Made by a program: the position numbers and the translations under genes
In this document: piece after piece, positions 1-6,868 of the stretch
How positions within the stretch are numbered: the first letter of the stretch is position 1
How the letters are laid out: each line of letters begins with the position of its first letter
The notes under the pieces: generated by a model
What the model was told of the DNA's origin: nothing
Seen by the model: only the letters and a program-made list of their open reading frames with translations
Databases searched by the model: none
Source of the DNA: DASYUM01 sp036001225
GTDB taxonomy: Bacteria > Methylomirabilota > Methylomirabilia > Rokubacteriales > DASRDR01
Length of the DNA stretch: 25,424 nt
Reading direction: 5' to 3'
Assembly: GCA_036001225.1 (NCBI GenBank)
Contig: DASYUM010000049.1
Location: 1-25,424 of the forward strand

Positions 1-619
1 TGGCGGGGTCGAACTGGGGCGGCGGGATCGTCGCCACCAGCGCCTCGAAGAGCGGCTCCAGGCTGCGCCCGGGCTCATCGAGCCGGGAGGTGGCGGTCCC
101 CCGGCGCGCGTCCGTGTAGAGGACCGGGAAGTCGAGCTGCGCCTCGGCGGCGTCGAGGTCGATGAACAAGTCGTAGATCTCGTCGAGCACAGCGGCCGGC
201 CGAGCGTCGGCCCGGTCGATCTTGTTGACGACCACGATCGGCGGCAGCCCCGCCTCCAGCGCCTTCTTCAGGACGAAGCGAGTCTGGGGCAGCGGCCCTT
301 CGGCGGCGTCGACCAGCAGCAGCACCCCATCCACCAGGGTGAGCGTCCGCTCCACCTCGCCGCCGAAGTCGGCGTGGCCCGGCGTGTCCACGACGTTCAG
401 CTTGACGCCGCGGTAGGTGATGGCGGTGTTCTTGGCCATGATGGTGATCCCCTTCTCGCGCTCGAGGTCGATGGAGTCGAGGACGCGTTCGGGGACCGAT
501 TCGTTGGCCCGGAAGATGCCGCTCTGCCAGAGCATGGCATCGACCAGGGTCGTCTTGCCGTGGTCCACGTGGGCGATGATCGCGAGGTTACGGAGATCGG
601 TTCGGATTGCGGGTGCCAT
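1..619 (-). CDS. typA: Ribosome-associated GTPase TypA/BipA (N-terminal 206 residues, 3' end outside window)
   Basis: Translational GTPase that binds the ribosome and is linked to stress response and ribosome assembly. The reverse-strand reading from the ATG at 619 shows the whole G domain: G1 AHVDHGKT (residues 16-23), the switch I segment EREKGITI (53-60), G3 DTPGHADFGGEV (78-89) and G4 NKID (132-135). EREKGITI with DTPGHADFGGEV is the TypA pattern and differs from EF-G or LepA. The frame stays open to the window edge, so domain II onward is missing here. The start is fixed by the conserved N-terminus LRNLAIIAHVDHGKTT and by an extended -10 box 8 nt upstream with no Shine-Dalgarno sequence. 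It is divergent from the prolyl isomerase gene. I am sure of the family; only the C-terminus is unseen. Confidence 0.95.
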   Translation of the reverse strand, partial: MAPAIRTDLRNLAIIAHVDHGKTTLVDAMLWQSGIFRANESVPERVLDSIDLEREKGITIMAKNTAITYRGVKLNVVDTPGHADFGGEVERTLTLVDGVLLLVDAAEGPLPQTRFVLKKALEAGLPPIVVVNKIDRADARPAAVLDEIYDLFIDLDAAEAQLDFPVLYTDARRGTATSRLDEPGRSLEPLFEALVATIPPPQFDPA

Positions 620-627
620 GAACCCTC

Positions 628-636
628 AGTCTATCA
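628..636 (-). promoter_or_regulatory. Extended -10 promoter element of typA
   Basis: The reverse strand reads TGATAGACT, an extended -10 (TGn plus TAGACT at 633-628). Only 8 nt separate it from the typA ATG, so transcription should begin within about 0-3 nt of the start codon. No -35 is obvious. It forms one arm of a near-palindrome with the divergent promoter. Confidence 0.6.
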
Positions 637-642
637 TCCCGA

Positions 643-651
643 TGGTAGAAT
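643..651 (+). promoter_or_regulatory. Extended -10 promoter element of the prolyl isomerase gene
   Basis: TGGTAGAAT is an extended -10, 26 nt upstream of the ATG at 678. This gives a leader of about 20 nt that contains a purine-rich GAGGGGGGAA Shine-Dalgarno stretch. It lies back to back with the typA -10 inside one 20-bp dyad (630-649). Confidence 0.55.
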
Positions 652-677
652 GGGCCGCTCGTGCGAGGGGGGAAAGC

Positions 678-1202
678 ATGCGCATGGTGGAATGGCTACT
701 GACGTGGGCGATCGTGGCGGCGCTGCCGGCCGTGCCGGCGAGCGGGCAGGGGAAGCCGATGCATCCGTTCGCGGTGATCGTCATGGAGAAGGGCGGGGAG
801 ATCCGCATCGAGCTGTTCCCCGAGGACGCCCCCAAGACGGTGGCGAGCTTCGTGACGCTCGCCAAGAAGGGCTTCTACAACGGGCTCACCTTCCACCGGG
901 TGGTCCCCGGCTTCATGGCCCAGACCGGCGATCCGAAGGGCGACGGCAGCGGCGGCCCCGGCTACACCCTGAAGGCGGAGTTCAACCCGCGCAAGCACAT
1001 CCGCGGCACGGTGGCGATGGCGCGCCGGGCGGACCCTGATTCGGCGGGGAGCCAGTTCTACATCTGCTTTGCGCCGGCGCCCCATCTCGACGGCCAGTAC
1101 ACGGTCTTCGGGCAGGTGGTGAAGGGGATCGAGACCGTCGATCAGATCAAGATCGGCGACCGGATGAAGACGATCACGATCGAGGAGCCGCCCAAGCGAT
1201 AA
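678..1202 (+). CDS. Secreted cyclophilin-type peptidyl-prolyl cis-trans isomerase
   Basis: Catalyses cis-trans isomerisation of Xaa-Pro bonds, here probably as a folding helper outside the cytoplasm. It has 174 residues. Residues 1-23 look like a signal peptide (hydrophobic LLTWAIVAALPAVPASG). The cyclophilin core follows: FHRVVPGFM (72-80) with the catalytic Arg at 74, QTGDP (82-86), SAGSQFYI (123-130) and HLDGQYTVFG (136-145), all typical of short bacterial PpiA/PpiB enzymes. The start at 678 was chosen because it follows GAGGGGGGAA and begins the signal peptide; the frame is open further upstream but that part lies under typA. It is followed 21 nt later by the amidohydrolase. PpiA versus PpiB cannot be told from sequence alone. 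Confidence 0.92.
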   Translation: MRMVEWLLTWAIVAALPAVPASGQGKPMHPFAVIVMEKGGEIRIELFPEDAPKTVASFVTLAKKGFYNGLTFHRVVPGFMAQTGDPKGDGSGGPGYTLKAEFNPRKHIRGTVAMARRADPDSAGSQFYICFAPAPHLDGQYTVFGQVVKGIETVDQIKIGDRMKTITIEEPPKR

Positions 1203-1223
1203 CGGCCGGGCCAGCTGACCTCC

Positions 1224-2825
1224 GTGAGCTTCGACTGGTTGATCCGCGGGGCCGCCGTCATCGACGGCAGCGGCGCCCCGGCCCAGGCCGCCGACCTGGC
1301 CTTGCGCGGCGATCGCATCGCGGCCATCGCCCCCGGCCTCGCCGGCGAGGCGACCCGGGTCGTGGACGCCCCCGGGTGCTTCGTCACCCCGGGCTTCATC
1401 GACATGCACGCGCACTCCGACTTCTCCCTCCTCCAGGTCCCGTCGGCCGAATGCAAGCTGCGCCAGGGCGTCACCACCGAGGTCACCGGGATGTGCGGCT
1501 TCTCGCCGGCCCCGACGATACCGGGGGGCGGGCTCCTGCGGGAGGCCACCGAGTTCCTCGCGCCCGGCCTGCCGTGGGACTGGACGAGCTTCGGCTCCTG
1601 GCTCGATCGCCTGCGCGGGGCCGGGCTGTCGGCGAACGTCGTCCCGTTCGTGGGGCACGGGGCGCTCCGGACGGCCGCCATGGGGTTCGAGCGGCGCGCG
1701 CCGGGGGCCGACGAGGCGCGCCGGATGGCCGACCTCCTGCGGGAGAGCCTGGAGGCCGGGGCCTTCGGCGTTTCCACCGGCCTCATCTACGCGCCGGGGA
1801 GCTTCAGCGAGACGGAGGAGCTGGTCGCCCTGGCTCGCGTCCTCGCCGAGCGGCCGGGTCGGCTCTACTGCTCGCACATCCGCGGCGAGGGCCCGACCCT
1901 GGAGCAGGCCGTCGCGGAGGCGATCTCGATCGGCGAGCGGGCCGGGGTGCCGGTGCAGGTCTCGCACGTGAAGGCCTCGGGGCGGGCGAACTGGCCGCGC
2001 CTGGACGCGGCCCTCCGCCTCCTCGACACGGCCCGGGGGCGGGGCGTCAGCGTGACCGGGGACATGTACCCGTATACGGCCGGCTCGACCACGCTGGCGA
2101 GCCTGCTGCCCCCCTGGGCGCACGAGGGCGGGGCGACCGCGCTCCTCCGGCGTCTCGCCGACCCGGCGACCCGGCAGCGGATCGTCGTCGAGGGGCAGAC
2201 GAGCGACGGCGAGTGGCGCGGCCCTAACGGCCCGACCGGGTGGGACGCCGTCATGATCGCGAGCTGTCCGCCGGCGCCCGAGACGGAGGGTCAGACGCTG
2301 GCCCAGCTGGCGGCGGCCCGGGAGCGGGAGCCGGCGGAGGTGATGCTCGACCTCCTGGTGGGAGCGGAGGGTCGAGTCGCCATGATCCATTTCCTCATGT
2401 GCGAGGCGAACGTCGTCCGGGTGCTCCAGCATCCCCAGGTGGCGATCGGCTCGGACAACCTCGGCCTCTGCGCCGGCCCCGAGGCGCACCACCTCGGCAA
2501 GCCCCACCCGCGCCAGCACGGCTGCTTCGCCCGGGTCCTCGGCACCTACACCCGCGAGGAGCGGCGCCTGACCTGGGAATCGGCGATCCACAAGATGACG
2601 GGCCTGGCCGCGACGATCCTCGGCCTGGGCGACCGGGGCGTCCTGCGCCCCGGGGCCGCCGCCGACGTCGTGGTCTTCGACCCCCAGACCGTCGCCGATC
2701 GGGCCAGCTATCAGGAGCCGCATCGCTACCCGGCCGGCTTCCGCTGGGTCTGGGTCAACGGGACCGCCGTCGTGGAAGACGGCCAGTTCTGCGTACGTCC
2801 CGCCGGCCGCGTCCTGGCCCCCTGA
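1224..2825 (+). CDS. N-acyl-D-amino-acid deacylase family amidohydrolase
   Basis: Probable zinc amidohydrolase of the D-aminoacylase family, removing acyl groups from N-acyl-D-amino acids or related compounds; the substrate is not determinable. It has 533 residues, near the family's usual 480-540. Visible landmarks are GFIDMHAHSD (His62, His64), the family's metal cysteine in VTGMCGF (Cys91), SHIRGEG (His218), VSHVKASG (His248), GSDN (Asp410) and the late KPHPRQHGCFARVLG block that typifies this family. The N-terminal (about 1-55) and C-terminal (about 475-533) segments form the small beta domain around the barrel. The GTG start at 1224 gives the standard amidohydrolase opening LIRGAAVIDGSG. 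No signal peptide is seen, so it should be cytoplasmic. Family assignment is firm; a dihydroorotase-like role is unlikely. Confidence 0.9.
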   Translation: MSFDWLIRGAAVIDGSGAPAQAADLALRGDRIAAIAPGLAGEATRVVDAPGCFVTPGFIDMHAHSDFSLLQVPSAECKLRQGVTTEVTGMCGFSPAPTIPGGGLLREATEFLAPGLPWDWTSFGSWLDRLRGAGLSANVVPFVGHGALRTAAMGFERRAPGADEARRMADLLRESLEAGAFGVSTGLIYAPGSFSETEELVALARVLAERPGRLYCSHIRGEGPTLEQAVAEAISIGERAGVPVQVSHVKASGRANWPRLDAALRLLDTARGRGVSVTGDMYPYTAGSTTLASLLPPWAHEGGATALLRRLADPATRQRIVVEGQTSDGEWRGPNGPTGWDAVMIASCPPAPETEGQTLAQLAAAREREPAEVMLDLLVGAEGRVAMIHFLMCEANVVRVLQHPQVAIGSDNLGLCAGPEAHHLGKPHPRQHGCFARVLGTYTREERRLTWESAIHKMTGLAATILGLGDRGVLRPGAAADVVVFDPQTVADRASYQEPHRYPAGFRWVWVNGTAVVEDGQFCVRPAGRVLAP

Positions 2826-2961
2826 GAGATTCCTCGAAGGGTTCGCTCCCCCGTCCGACGCGCCCGGTCCGCGCGCGTCCGCACATGGCCGATGGCCCTC
2901 CGGGGTCTAGCAGAATCTTTGAGCATCATTGATCTTTCTGCTATATCGTGGATCTACTCGC
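2826..2961 (+). promoter_or_regulatory. Intergenic promoter/operator region of the molybdate regulator
   Basis: After 80 bp of featureless GC-rich sequence there is an AT-rich island at 2908-2960. It holds -35 TTGAGC (2919-2924), a 17-bp spacer and an extended -10, TGC TATATC (2939-2947), 14 nt before the ATG at 2962. A perfect 8-bp inverted repeat, TAGCAGAA (2908-2915) and TTCTGCTA (2936-2943), brackets the -35 and overlaps the -10. This is a plausible operator for the adjacent regulator. The role is inferred; the repeat itself is directly visible. Confidence 0.6.
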
Positions 2962-3891
2962 ATGGCCCATCGCCTGCTGACCGTCCAGGAAGCGGCCCGG
3001 CACCTTCGCCTCAACCCGCGCTCCGTCTACCTTCTCGCGCAGCGCGGCGCGATCCCGGCCACGCGGGTGACCGGCAAGTGGCTCTTCCCGGAGCACCTCC
3101 TCGACGAATGGCTCGAGGCGAGCGCGCGGCAGCGCGAGCGGGGGGCGCGCCCGGCGGCCCGCGCCGCCCACGCGGCGGCGCTCTTCGCCGCGGGCAGCGA
3201 CGACCCCGCCCTCGAACTGCTCCTCGATGCCTTCAACGGGCCGGGACCCCCGGGGGCGGGCCCGCTGCTCTACACCGCTACGGTCGGCAGCACCGCCGGG
3301 CTCCACGCGGTCGGGGCGGGACGGGCGGACCTGGCGTGGGCACACCTGGTGGACCCGGACTCCGGCGAGTACAATCTGGCCCACGTGCCGCGCTACCTGA
3401 CGGGACGGCCGGCGGTGGTGGTGAATCTCTTCCAGCGCGACCTCGGCCTCGTCGTCTGGAAGGGCAACCCGCGCAAGCTCGGCGGGCTCGGCGACCTCGG
3501 CCGGCGCGGACTCCGGTTCGTCAACCGCCAGCCGGGTTCCGGCACCCGGCACTTCGTCGAGTGCGGGCTGGCGCGGGTGGGGGTCGCGCCGACCGCGCTG
3601 GAGGGCTACCGCGACGAGGTCTCCACTCACTGGGCGGTGGGGCTCCGGATTCTGCGCGGCGAGGCCGACGTGGGCGTGGCCACGCGCTCGGTGGCCCAGG
3701 CGCTCTCCCTCGGGTTCGTGCCGCTCACGCGCGAGCGCTTCGACATGGTCATCCCCAAGGACGTCTTCTTCCGGCCGGCGGTCCAGACGCTGCTCGAGGC
3801 CGTCCGCGCGCCTCGCTTCCGCCGCCGGCTCGACGCGCTGGGCGGCTACGACGCGTCCGAGGCGGGGCGCGTCCGGGCCGAGACTCCGTGA
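2962..3891 (+). CDS. One-component regulator: excisionase/MerR-type HTH fused to a molybdate-binding-like (PBP) domain
   Basis: Predicted transcription factor that senses an oxyanion such as molybdate or tungstate in the cytoplasm. Residues about 5-55 form an excisionase-family winged HTH (LTVQEAARHLRLNPRSVYLL followed by RVTGKWLFP). Residues about 70-300 resemble a periplasmic-binding-protein domain of the COG1910 type: YTATVGSTAGL (104-114), VNLFQRDLGLVVWKGNP (154-170), the anion-loop-like NRQPGSGTRHF (188-198) and EADVGVATRS (234-243). There is no signal peptide, so this domain works inside the cell. It has 309 residues. The ATG at 2962 was preferred over an upstream TTG because it starts just before the HTH. 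It overlaps modA by a GTGA junction, which fixes its context as regulator of modABC. Whether it activates or represses is unknown. Confidence 0.88.
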   Translation: MAHRLLTVQEAARHLRLNPRSVYLLAQRGAIPATRVTGKWLFPEHLLDEWLEASARQRERGARPAARAAHAAALFAAGSDDPALELLLDAFNGPGPPGAGPLLYTATVGSTAGLHAVGAGRADLAWAHLVDPDSGEYNLAHVPRYLTGRPAVVVNLFQRDLGLVVWKGNPRKLGGLGDLGRRGLRFVNRQPGSGTRHFVECGLARVGVAPTALEGYRDEVSTHWAVGLRILRGEADVGVATRSVAQALSLGFVPLTRERFDMVIPKDVFFRPAVQTLLEAVRAPRFRRRLDALGGYDASEAGRVRAETP

Positions 3892-4649
3892 CCCGGCGGC
3901 GGCTCCTGAGCGGGCTGTGCGCGCTGGCCCTGGCCGGCTCGGCCTCGGCGGCCGAGCCGCCCGCGCTCACCGTCTTCGCCGCCTCCGACCTCGCCTTCGC
4001 CTTCCGTGAGATGGGGCCCCGCGTCGAGGCCAGCCTCGGCGCCCGGGTGATGACGGTCTTCGGGTCAACCGGGAACCTGGCCCGGCAAATCGAGCACGGT
4101 GCGCCGGCCGACGTGTTCTTCGCGGCCGACCGTCAGTTCGTCGAGCGGCTGACCGCGCTCGGGATCCTCATCCCCGAGACCCGCGCGCTCTACGCGCGGG
4201 GCCGACTGGTCCTGGCCGGTGCGAAGGGCGCCGGAACCCGGCTCACCGCGCTGCGGGACCTCCTGGCCCCGGGGATCCGGCACGTCGCCATCGCGAATCC
4301 GCTCCACGCGCCCTACGGGCGCGCCGCCGAAGAGGCGCTGCGCCGGGCTGGCGTGTGGGACCCCGTCCAGCCCAAGCTGGTCTACGCCGAGGGCATCCAG
4401 CACGCCCTCCAGCTCGTCCAATCGGGGGCCGCCGAGGCGGGGCTCCTCGCCCTGTCGGTCGCCATCGCCGGCGAGGTGGAGTGGACGCCGATCGACTCCG
4501 CCCTGCACGGCCCGATCGACCAGGCGGCGGCCGTGGTCCGCCGGAGCCCCCGGCCCGAGTTGGGGCTGGCCCTCATCCACTTCGTCAGCGGTCCCGAGGG
4601 TCGCCTGATCATGAAGCGCTACGGGTTTCTCCTCCCGGGCGAGTTCTGA
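3888..4649 (+). CDS. modA: Molybdate/tungstate ABC transporter substrate-binding protein
   Basis: Periplasmic binding protein that delivers molybdate or tungstate to ModBC. It has 253 residues. Residues 1-22 are a signal peptide; MTRRRLLSG fits a twin-arginine-like motif, so Tat export is possible. The mature protein opens with LTVFAASDL (28-35), and FGSTGNLARQIEHGAPADVF (58-77) is the ModA anion-binding signature (Ser/Thr-Gly-Asn plus GAPADVF). Later YAEGIQHALQLVQSGAAEAG matches the second lobe of the family. The GTG at 3888 overlaps the regulator's TGA (GTGA), indicating translational coupling. It is followed 7 nt later by modB. Sequence alone does not separate molybdate from tungstate preference. 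Confidence 0.93.
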   Translation: MTRRRLLSGLCALALAGSASAAEPPALTVFAASDLAFAFREMGPRVEASLGARVMTVFGSTGNLARQIEHGAPADVFFAADRQFVERLTALGILIPETRALYARGRLVLAGAKGAGTRLTALRDLLAPGIRHVAIANPLHAPYGRAAEEALRRAGVWDPVQPKLVYAEGIQHALQLVQSGAAEAGLLALSVAIAGEVEWTPIDSALHGPIDQAAAVVRRSPRPELGLALIHFVSGPEGRLIMKRYGFLLPGEF

Positions 4650-4656
4650 GCCGATC

Positions 4657-5310
4657 GTGGACCTGTTTCCGGTCTGGCTCTCCCTGCGGGTCTCGCTCAC
4701 GGCGACGGCGCTCACCGTCGTGGCCGGACTCCCGCTGGCCTGGCTCCTCGCCCGCCGACGCTTCCCGGGTCGGGACGCGCTGGGTGCGCTGGTCGTGATC
4801 CCGCTGGTGCTCCCGCCCACCGTCCTCGGCTACTACCTCCTCGTCGTCATCGGCAGCCGCGGGCCGGTCGGCCGCGTGCTCGCGGCGTTCGGGCTGGAGT
4901 TGGCCTTCACCTGGCGGGCCGCCGTTCTCGCCGCCGCCGTCGGCTCGATCGCGTTGCTCGTCAAGGCCGCCCAGGCCGGCTTCGAGTCGGTGGATTCGCG
5001 CCTCGAACAGGCGGCCCGGACACTGGGCCGCTCGGAGTGGAGCGTGTTCTGGAGCGTCACGCTGCCGCTGGCCTGGCGGGCGGTGCTGGCCGGCACCATC
5101 CTCGCCTTCTGTCGCGCCATGGGCGAGTTCGGCATCACGCTGATGGTCGCGGGGAGCATCCCCGGCCGGACGCAGACCCTGCCCCTGGCGATCTACGACC
5201 ATGTCCAGGCCAACCAGATGGCCGACGCCAATGTGCTGGCCCTCATCTCGGTCGGGCTCGTCGTCGGGTTGCTGCTCGGACTGAGCCGCGTGGCCCGGCT
5301 CCGGTTCTGA
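4657..5310 (+). CDS. modB: Molybdate ABC transporter permease
   Basis: Inner-membrane permease subunit of the ModABC importer. It has 217 residues and about five hydrophobic segments, starting at residues 12-32 (TATALTVVAGLPLAWLL), then about 42-66, 86-102, 140-162 and 190-210. The cytoplasmic EAA loop that docks on the ATPase is seen around EQAARTLGRSEWSVFW (117-132) followed by VTLP. IPLVLPPTVLGYYLL is typical of ModB. The GTG at 4657 lies 7 nt after modA's stop, and modC begins 13 nt after its own stop, so the three are one operon. Length matches the usual 220-230 residues. Function is secure; the exact start could be off by a codon or two. Confidence 0.93.
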   Translation: MDLFPVWLSLRVSLTATALTVVAGLPLAWLLARRRFPGRDALGALVVIPLVLPPTVLGYYLLVVIGSRGPVGRVLAAFGLELAFTWRAAVLAAAVGSIALLVKAAQAGFESVDSRLEQAARTLGRSEWSVFWSVTLPLAWRAVLAGTILAFCRAMGEFGITLMVAGSIPGRTQTLPLAIYDHVQANQMADANVLALISVGLVVGLLLGLSRVARLRF

Positions 5311-5323
5311 ACGGGAGCGACGA

Positions 5324-6445
5324 TTGCTGGCCGTCGCCATCACCAAGCGCCTGCCCGGCTTCACCCTCGACGTGAGCTGGGAGGCCGACGACCCGGTGGT
5401 CGCGCTGTTCGGGCCGTCGGGAGCGGGCAAGAGCCTGACGCTCCACTGCCTGGCCGGACTCGTACGCCCCGACGGCGGGCGCATCGTGGTGAACGGACGC
5501 GTCTTCGACGACGTCGCGGCGGGGCTCCATCTGCGTCCTCAGGCGCGCCGGCTCGGTTACGTCTTTCAAGGCTACGCGCTCTTCCCCCATCTCACCGTCG
5601 CCGACAACGTCGGCTTCGGCCTCCACGGGCGGTCGCGCGCGGTGCGGCGGCGGCGCACCGCCGAGGTGCTCGAGCGGCTGGGGCTGGCTGAGGTCGCCTC
5701 TCGCTACCCGCGCGAGCTGTCCGGAGGTCAGCAGCAGCGGGTCGCGCTCGGCCGCGCCCTCGCCCCCGACCCCGAGCTGCTGCTGCTCGACGAGCCGTTC
5801 TCGGCCCTCGACGTCCCCCTCCGGCGGCAGCTCCGGGAAGAGTTGGGCCGGCTGATCCGCGAGTGGGGGAAGACCGTAGTGCTGGTGACCCATGATCTGG
5901 CCGAGGCCTACCAGCTCGGCGAGCGCCTGGTCGTCTACGACGCGGGGCGCGTCGTGCAGGCGGCGCCGAAGGACGAGCTCCTGCTCCGGCCGGCCTCGGA
6001 GAGCGTGGCCCGGCTGATCGGGATGCGGAACGTCCTGCGGGGGAGGATCGTCAAGGCGAGCCCGGACCGGATCGAGATCGTCTGGCGCGGCCAGACCGTG
6101 GAGGCGGTGAACTCGCTGGCCCGACCCTACCTGGCGCCGCCCGGGACGCCGGTCGCGTTCGTCGTCCGGCCCGAGTACATCCGGCTGATCCGCAAGGACC
6201 GAGCCGGCCCCGACCCGGCGCACCACATGAACCTGCTGCGGGGGACCGTGGTTGACGAGATCGATCAGGGGACGGCCTGGACGCTCCTCTTCCGGCTCGA
6301 TGCTCCCGGGGAGCCGAGCCAGGGGGGCTACGACCTCGAGGTCGAGATCCCCAAGCTCGTCTACGAGATGCTGGACGTGGCGCGCGACCGGGGATGGGAC
6401 GTGTCGATGCACCGGGGGGCCCTCCAGGTCCTGCCCGGCGGCTGA
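5324..6445 (+). CDS. modC: Molybdate ABC transporter ATP-binding protein
   Basis: ATPase that drives molybdate/tungstate import. It has 373 residues. The nucleotide-binding domain spans about 1-235, with Walker A GPSGAGKS (30-37), Q-loop FQGYALFPHL, signature LSGGQQQRV (132-140), Walker B LLLLDEPFSALD and switch His190 in LVTHD. Residues about 240-373 hold two beta-rich, MOP/TOBE-like segments (RGRIVKASPDRIEIVWRG and LLRGTVVDEIDQGTAW), which in ModC proteins bind oxyanion or give regulation. The TTG start at 5324 follows GGGAGCGA and gives the normal ModC beginning. The C-terminal part is only loosely like the classical MOP pair and could have another ligand. The operon probably ends here, before the downstream promoter and terminator. 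Confidence 0.92.
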   Translation: MLAVAITKRLPGFTLDVSWEADDPVVALFGPSGAGKSLTLHCLAGLVRPDGGRIVVNGRVFDDVAAGLHLRPQARRLGYVFQGYALFPHLTVADNVGFGLHGRSRAVRRRRTAEVLERLGLAEVASRYPRELSGGQQQRVALGRALAPDPELLLLDEPFSALDVPLRRQLREELGRLIREWGKTVVLVTHDLAEAYQLGERLVVYDAGRVVQAAPKDELLLRPASESVARLIGMRNVLRGRIVKASPDRIEIVWRGQTVEAVNSLARPYLAPPGTPVAFVVRPEYIRLIRKDRAGPDPAHHMNLLRGTVVDEIDQGTAWTLLFRLDAPGEPSQGGYDLEVEIPKLVYEMLDVARDRGWDVSMHRGALQVLPGG

Positions 6446-6463
6446 GGGCCCGGCTCGCCTGGC

Positions 6464-6493
6464 TTGACAGCCGCGACTCCCCTTTGGTACAAG
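6464..6493 (+). promoter_or_regulatory. Near-consensus sigma-70-type promoter upstream of the DUF465 gene
   Basis: Perfect -35 TTGACA (6464-6469), then an 18-bp spacer and TACAAG (6488-6493, 4 of 6 matches to TATAAT). It starts 18 nt after the modC stop codon. Predicted transcription start is near 6500, more than 120 nt before the next ATG, so this transcript has a long leader, unlike most promoters in the window. Confidence 0.6.
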
Positions 6494-6499
6494 GGGAAG

Positions 6500-6605
6500 A
6501 GCGCGAGAGGCCAACCCCGGGGGTCTGGGAAGAGGGCCGAGTGCGTCGAGTGCCTGAGGGAGAAGAGAGGCCAGCGGCCGGTGGGGCGCTGGCCGTTTTT
6601 GTTTT
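6500..6605 (+). ncRNA. Candidate attenuator leader or small RNA
   Basis: The stretch between the promoter and the DUF465 ribosome-binding site would give an RNA of about 105 nt ending in an intrinsic terminator. The 9-mer GAGAGGCCA occurs twice, at 6505-6513 and 6565-6573, exactly 60 nt apart. The second copy leads into the terminator's 5' arm. The first, continued by ACCCC, can pair instead with GGGG-CGC-TGGCC (6583-6594), which would disrupt the terminator. It also contains a near-tandem TCGAGTGC-like duplication (6538-6552). I could not match it to any riboswitch or sRNA family I know, including Moco, ZTP, SRP and 6S RNA. Structure is inferred by eye. Confidence 0.45.
6569..6605 (+). terminator. 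Intrinsic (Rho-independent) terminator
   Basis: A perfect 8-bp stem, GGCCAGCG (6569-6576) with CGCTGGCC (6587-6594), a 10-nt loop, and then GTTTTTGTTTT (6595-6605). It is the only clear hairpin plus T-tract in the window. It lies upstream of a gene on the same strand, so it may end the modABC transcript, a small RNA, or act as an attenuator. Confidence 0.75.
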
Positions 6606-6625
6606 CGACCGCCAAGGAGGGGATC

Positions 6626-6856
6626 ATGCCCGATCGTGAGGTCCTCATCCAGCGACTGACGGAGGGCAGCGAAGAGTTCCGCCGCCTGCGCACCGAACAT
6701 CAGGGCTACGAGCGGGAACTCGGCGACCTCCAGGCCCGGCCGTTTCTGACGACCGAGCAGCAGTGGCGGGTGAGTGAGCTGAAGAAGTTGAAGCTCATGA
6801 CCAAAGACCGCATGGAGGCGCTGATCCGGGAGAGCTCGGCCCAGACGCCCGCCTAG
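6626..6856 (+). CDS. DUF465 (YdcH-like) small helical protein
   Basis: A 76-residue, charged, predicted alpha-helical hairpin protein. Conserved features of the DUF465/YdcH family are visible: an N-terminal amphipathic segment (REVLIQRLTEGSEEFRRL), then EHQGYERELGDL, and a second helix rich in Lys/Leu (VSELKKLKLMTKDRMEALI). The family's function is not established. The ATG at 6626 is supported by a strong AAGGAGGGG Shine-Dalgarno site 5 nt upstream, the best in the window. The frame is open further upstream but that part runs through the terminator. It ends 12 nt before moaC and is probably cotranscribed with it. Confidence 0.85.
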   Translation: MPDREVLIQRLTEGSEEFRRLRTEHQGYERELGDLQARPFLTTEQQWRVSELKKLKLMTKDRMEALIRESSAQTPA

Positions 6857-6868
6857 CGGTCCTCGTCC

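Noticed and set aside
417..677. Upstream extension of the prolyl isomerase reading frame
   Set aside because: It lies within typA on the other strand, and the signal peptide and Shine-Dalgarno site point to 678.
696..2723. A 675-codon open frame antisense to the amidohydrolase and prolyl isomerase genes
   Set aside because: Arg/Gly/Pro/His-rich composition with no motifs; typical of antisense frames in very GC-rich DNA, while the plus-strand genes have full catalytic motifs.
6541..6639. Possible leader peptide starting at GTG 6541 in the attenuator-like leader
   Set aside because: No convincing ribosome-binding site, no run of regulatory codons, and it reads through the terminator into the DUF465 start.
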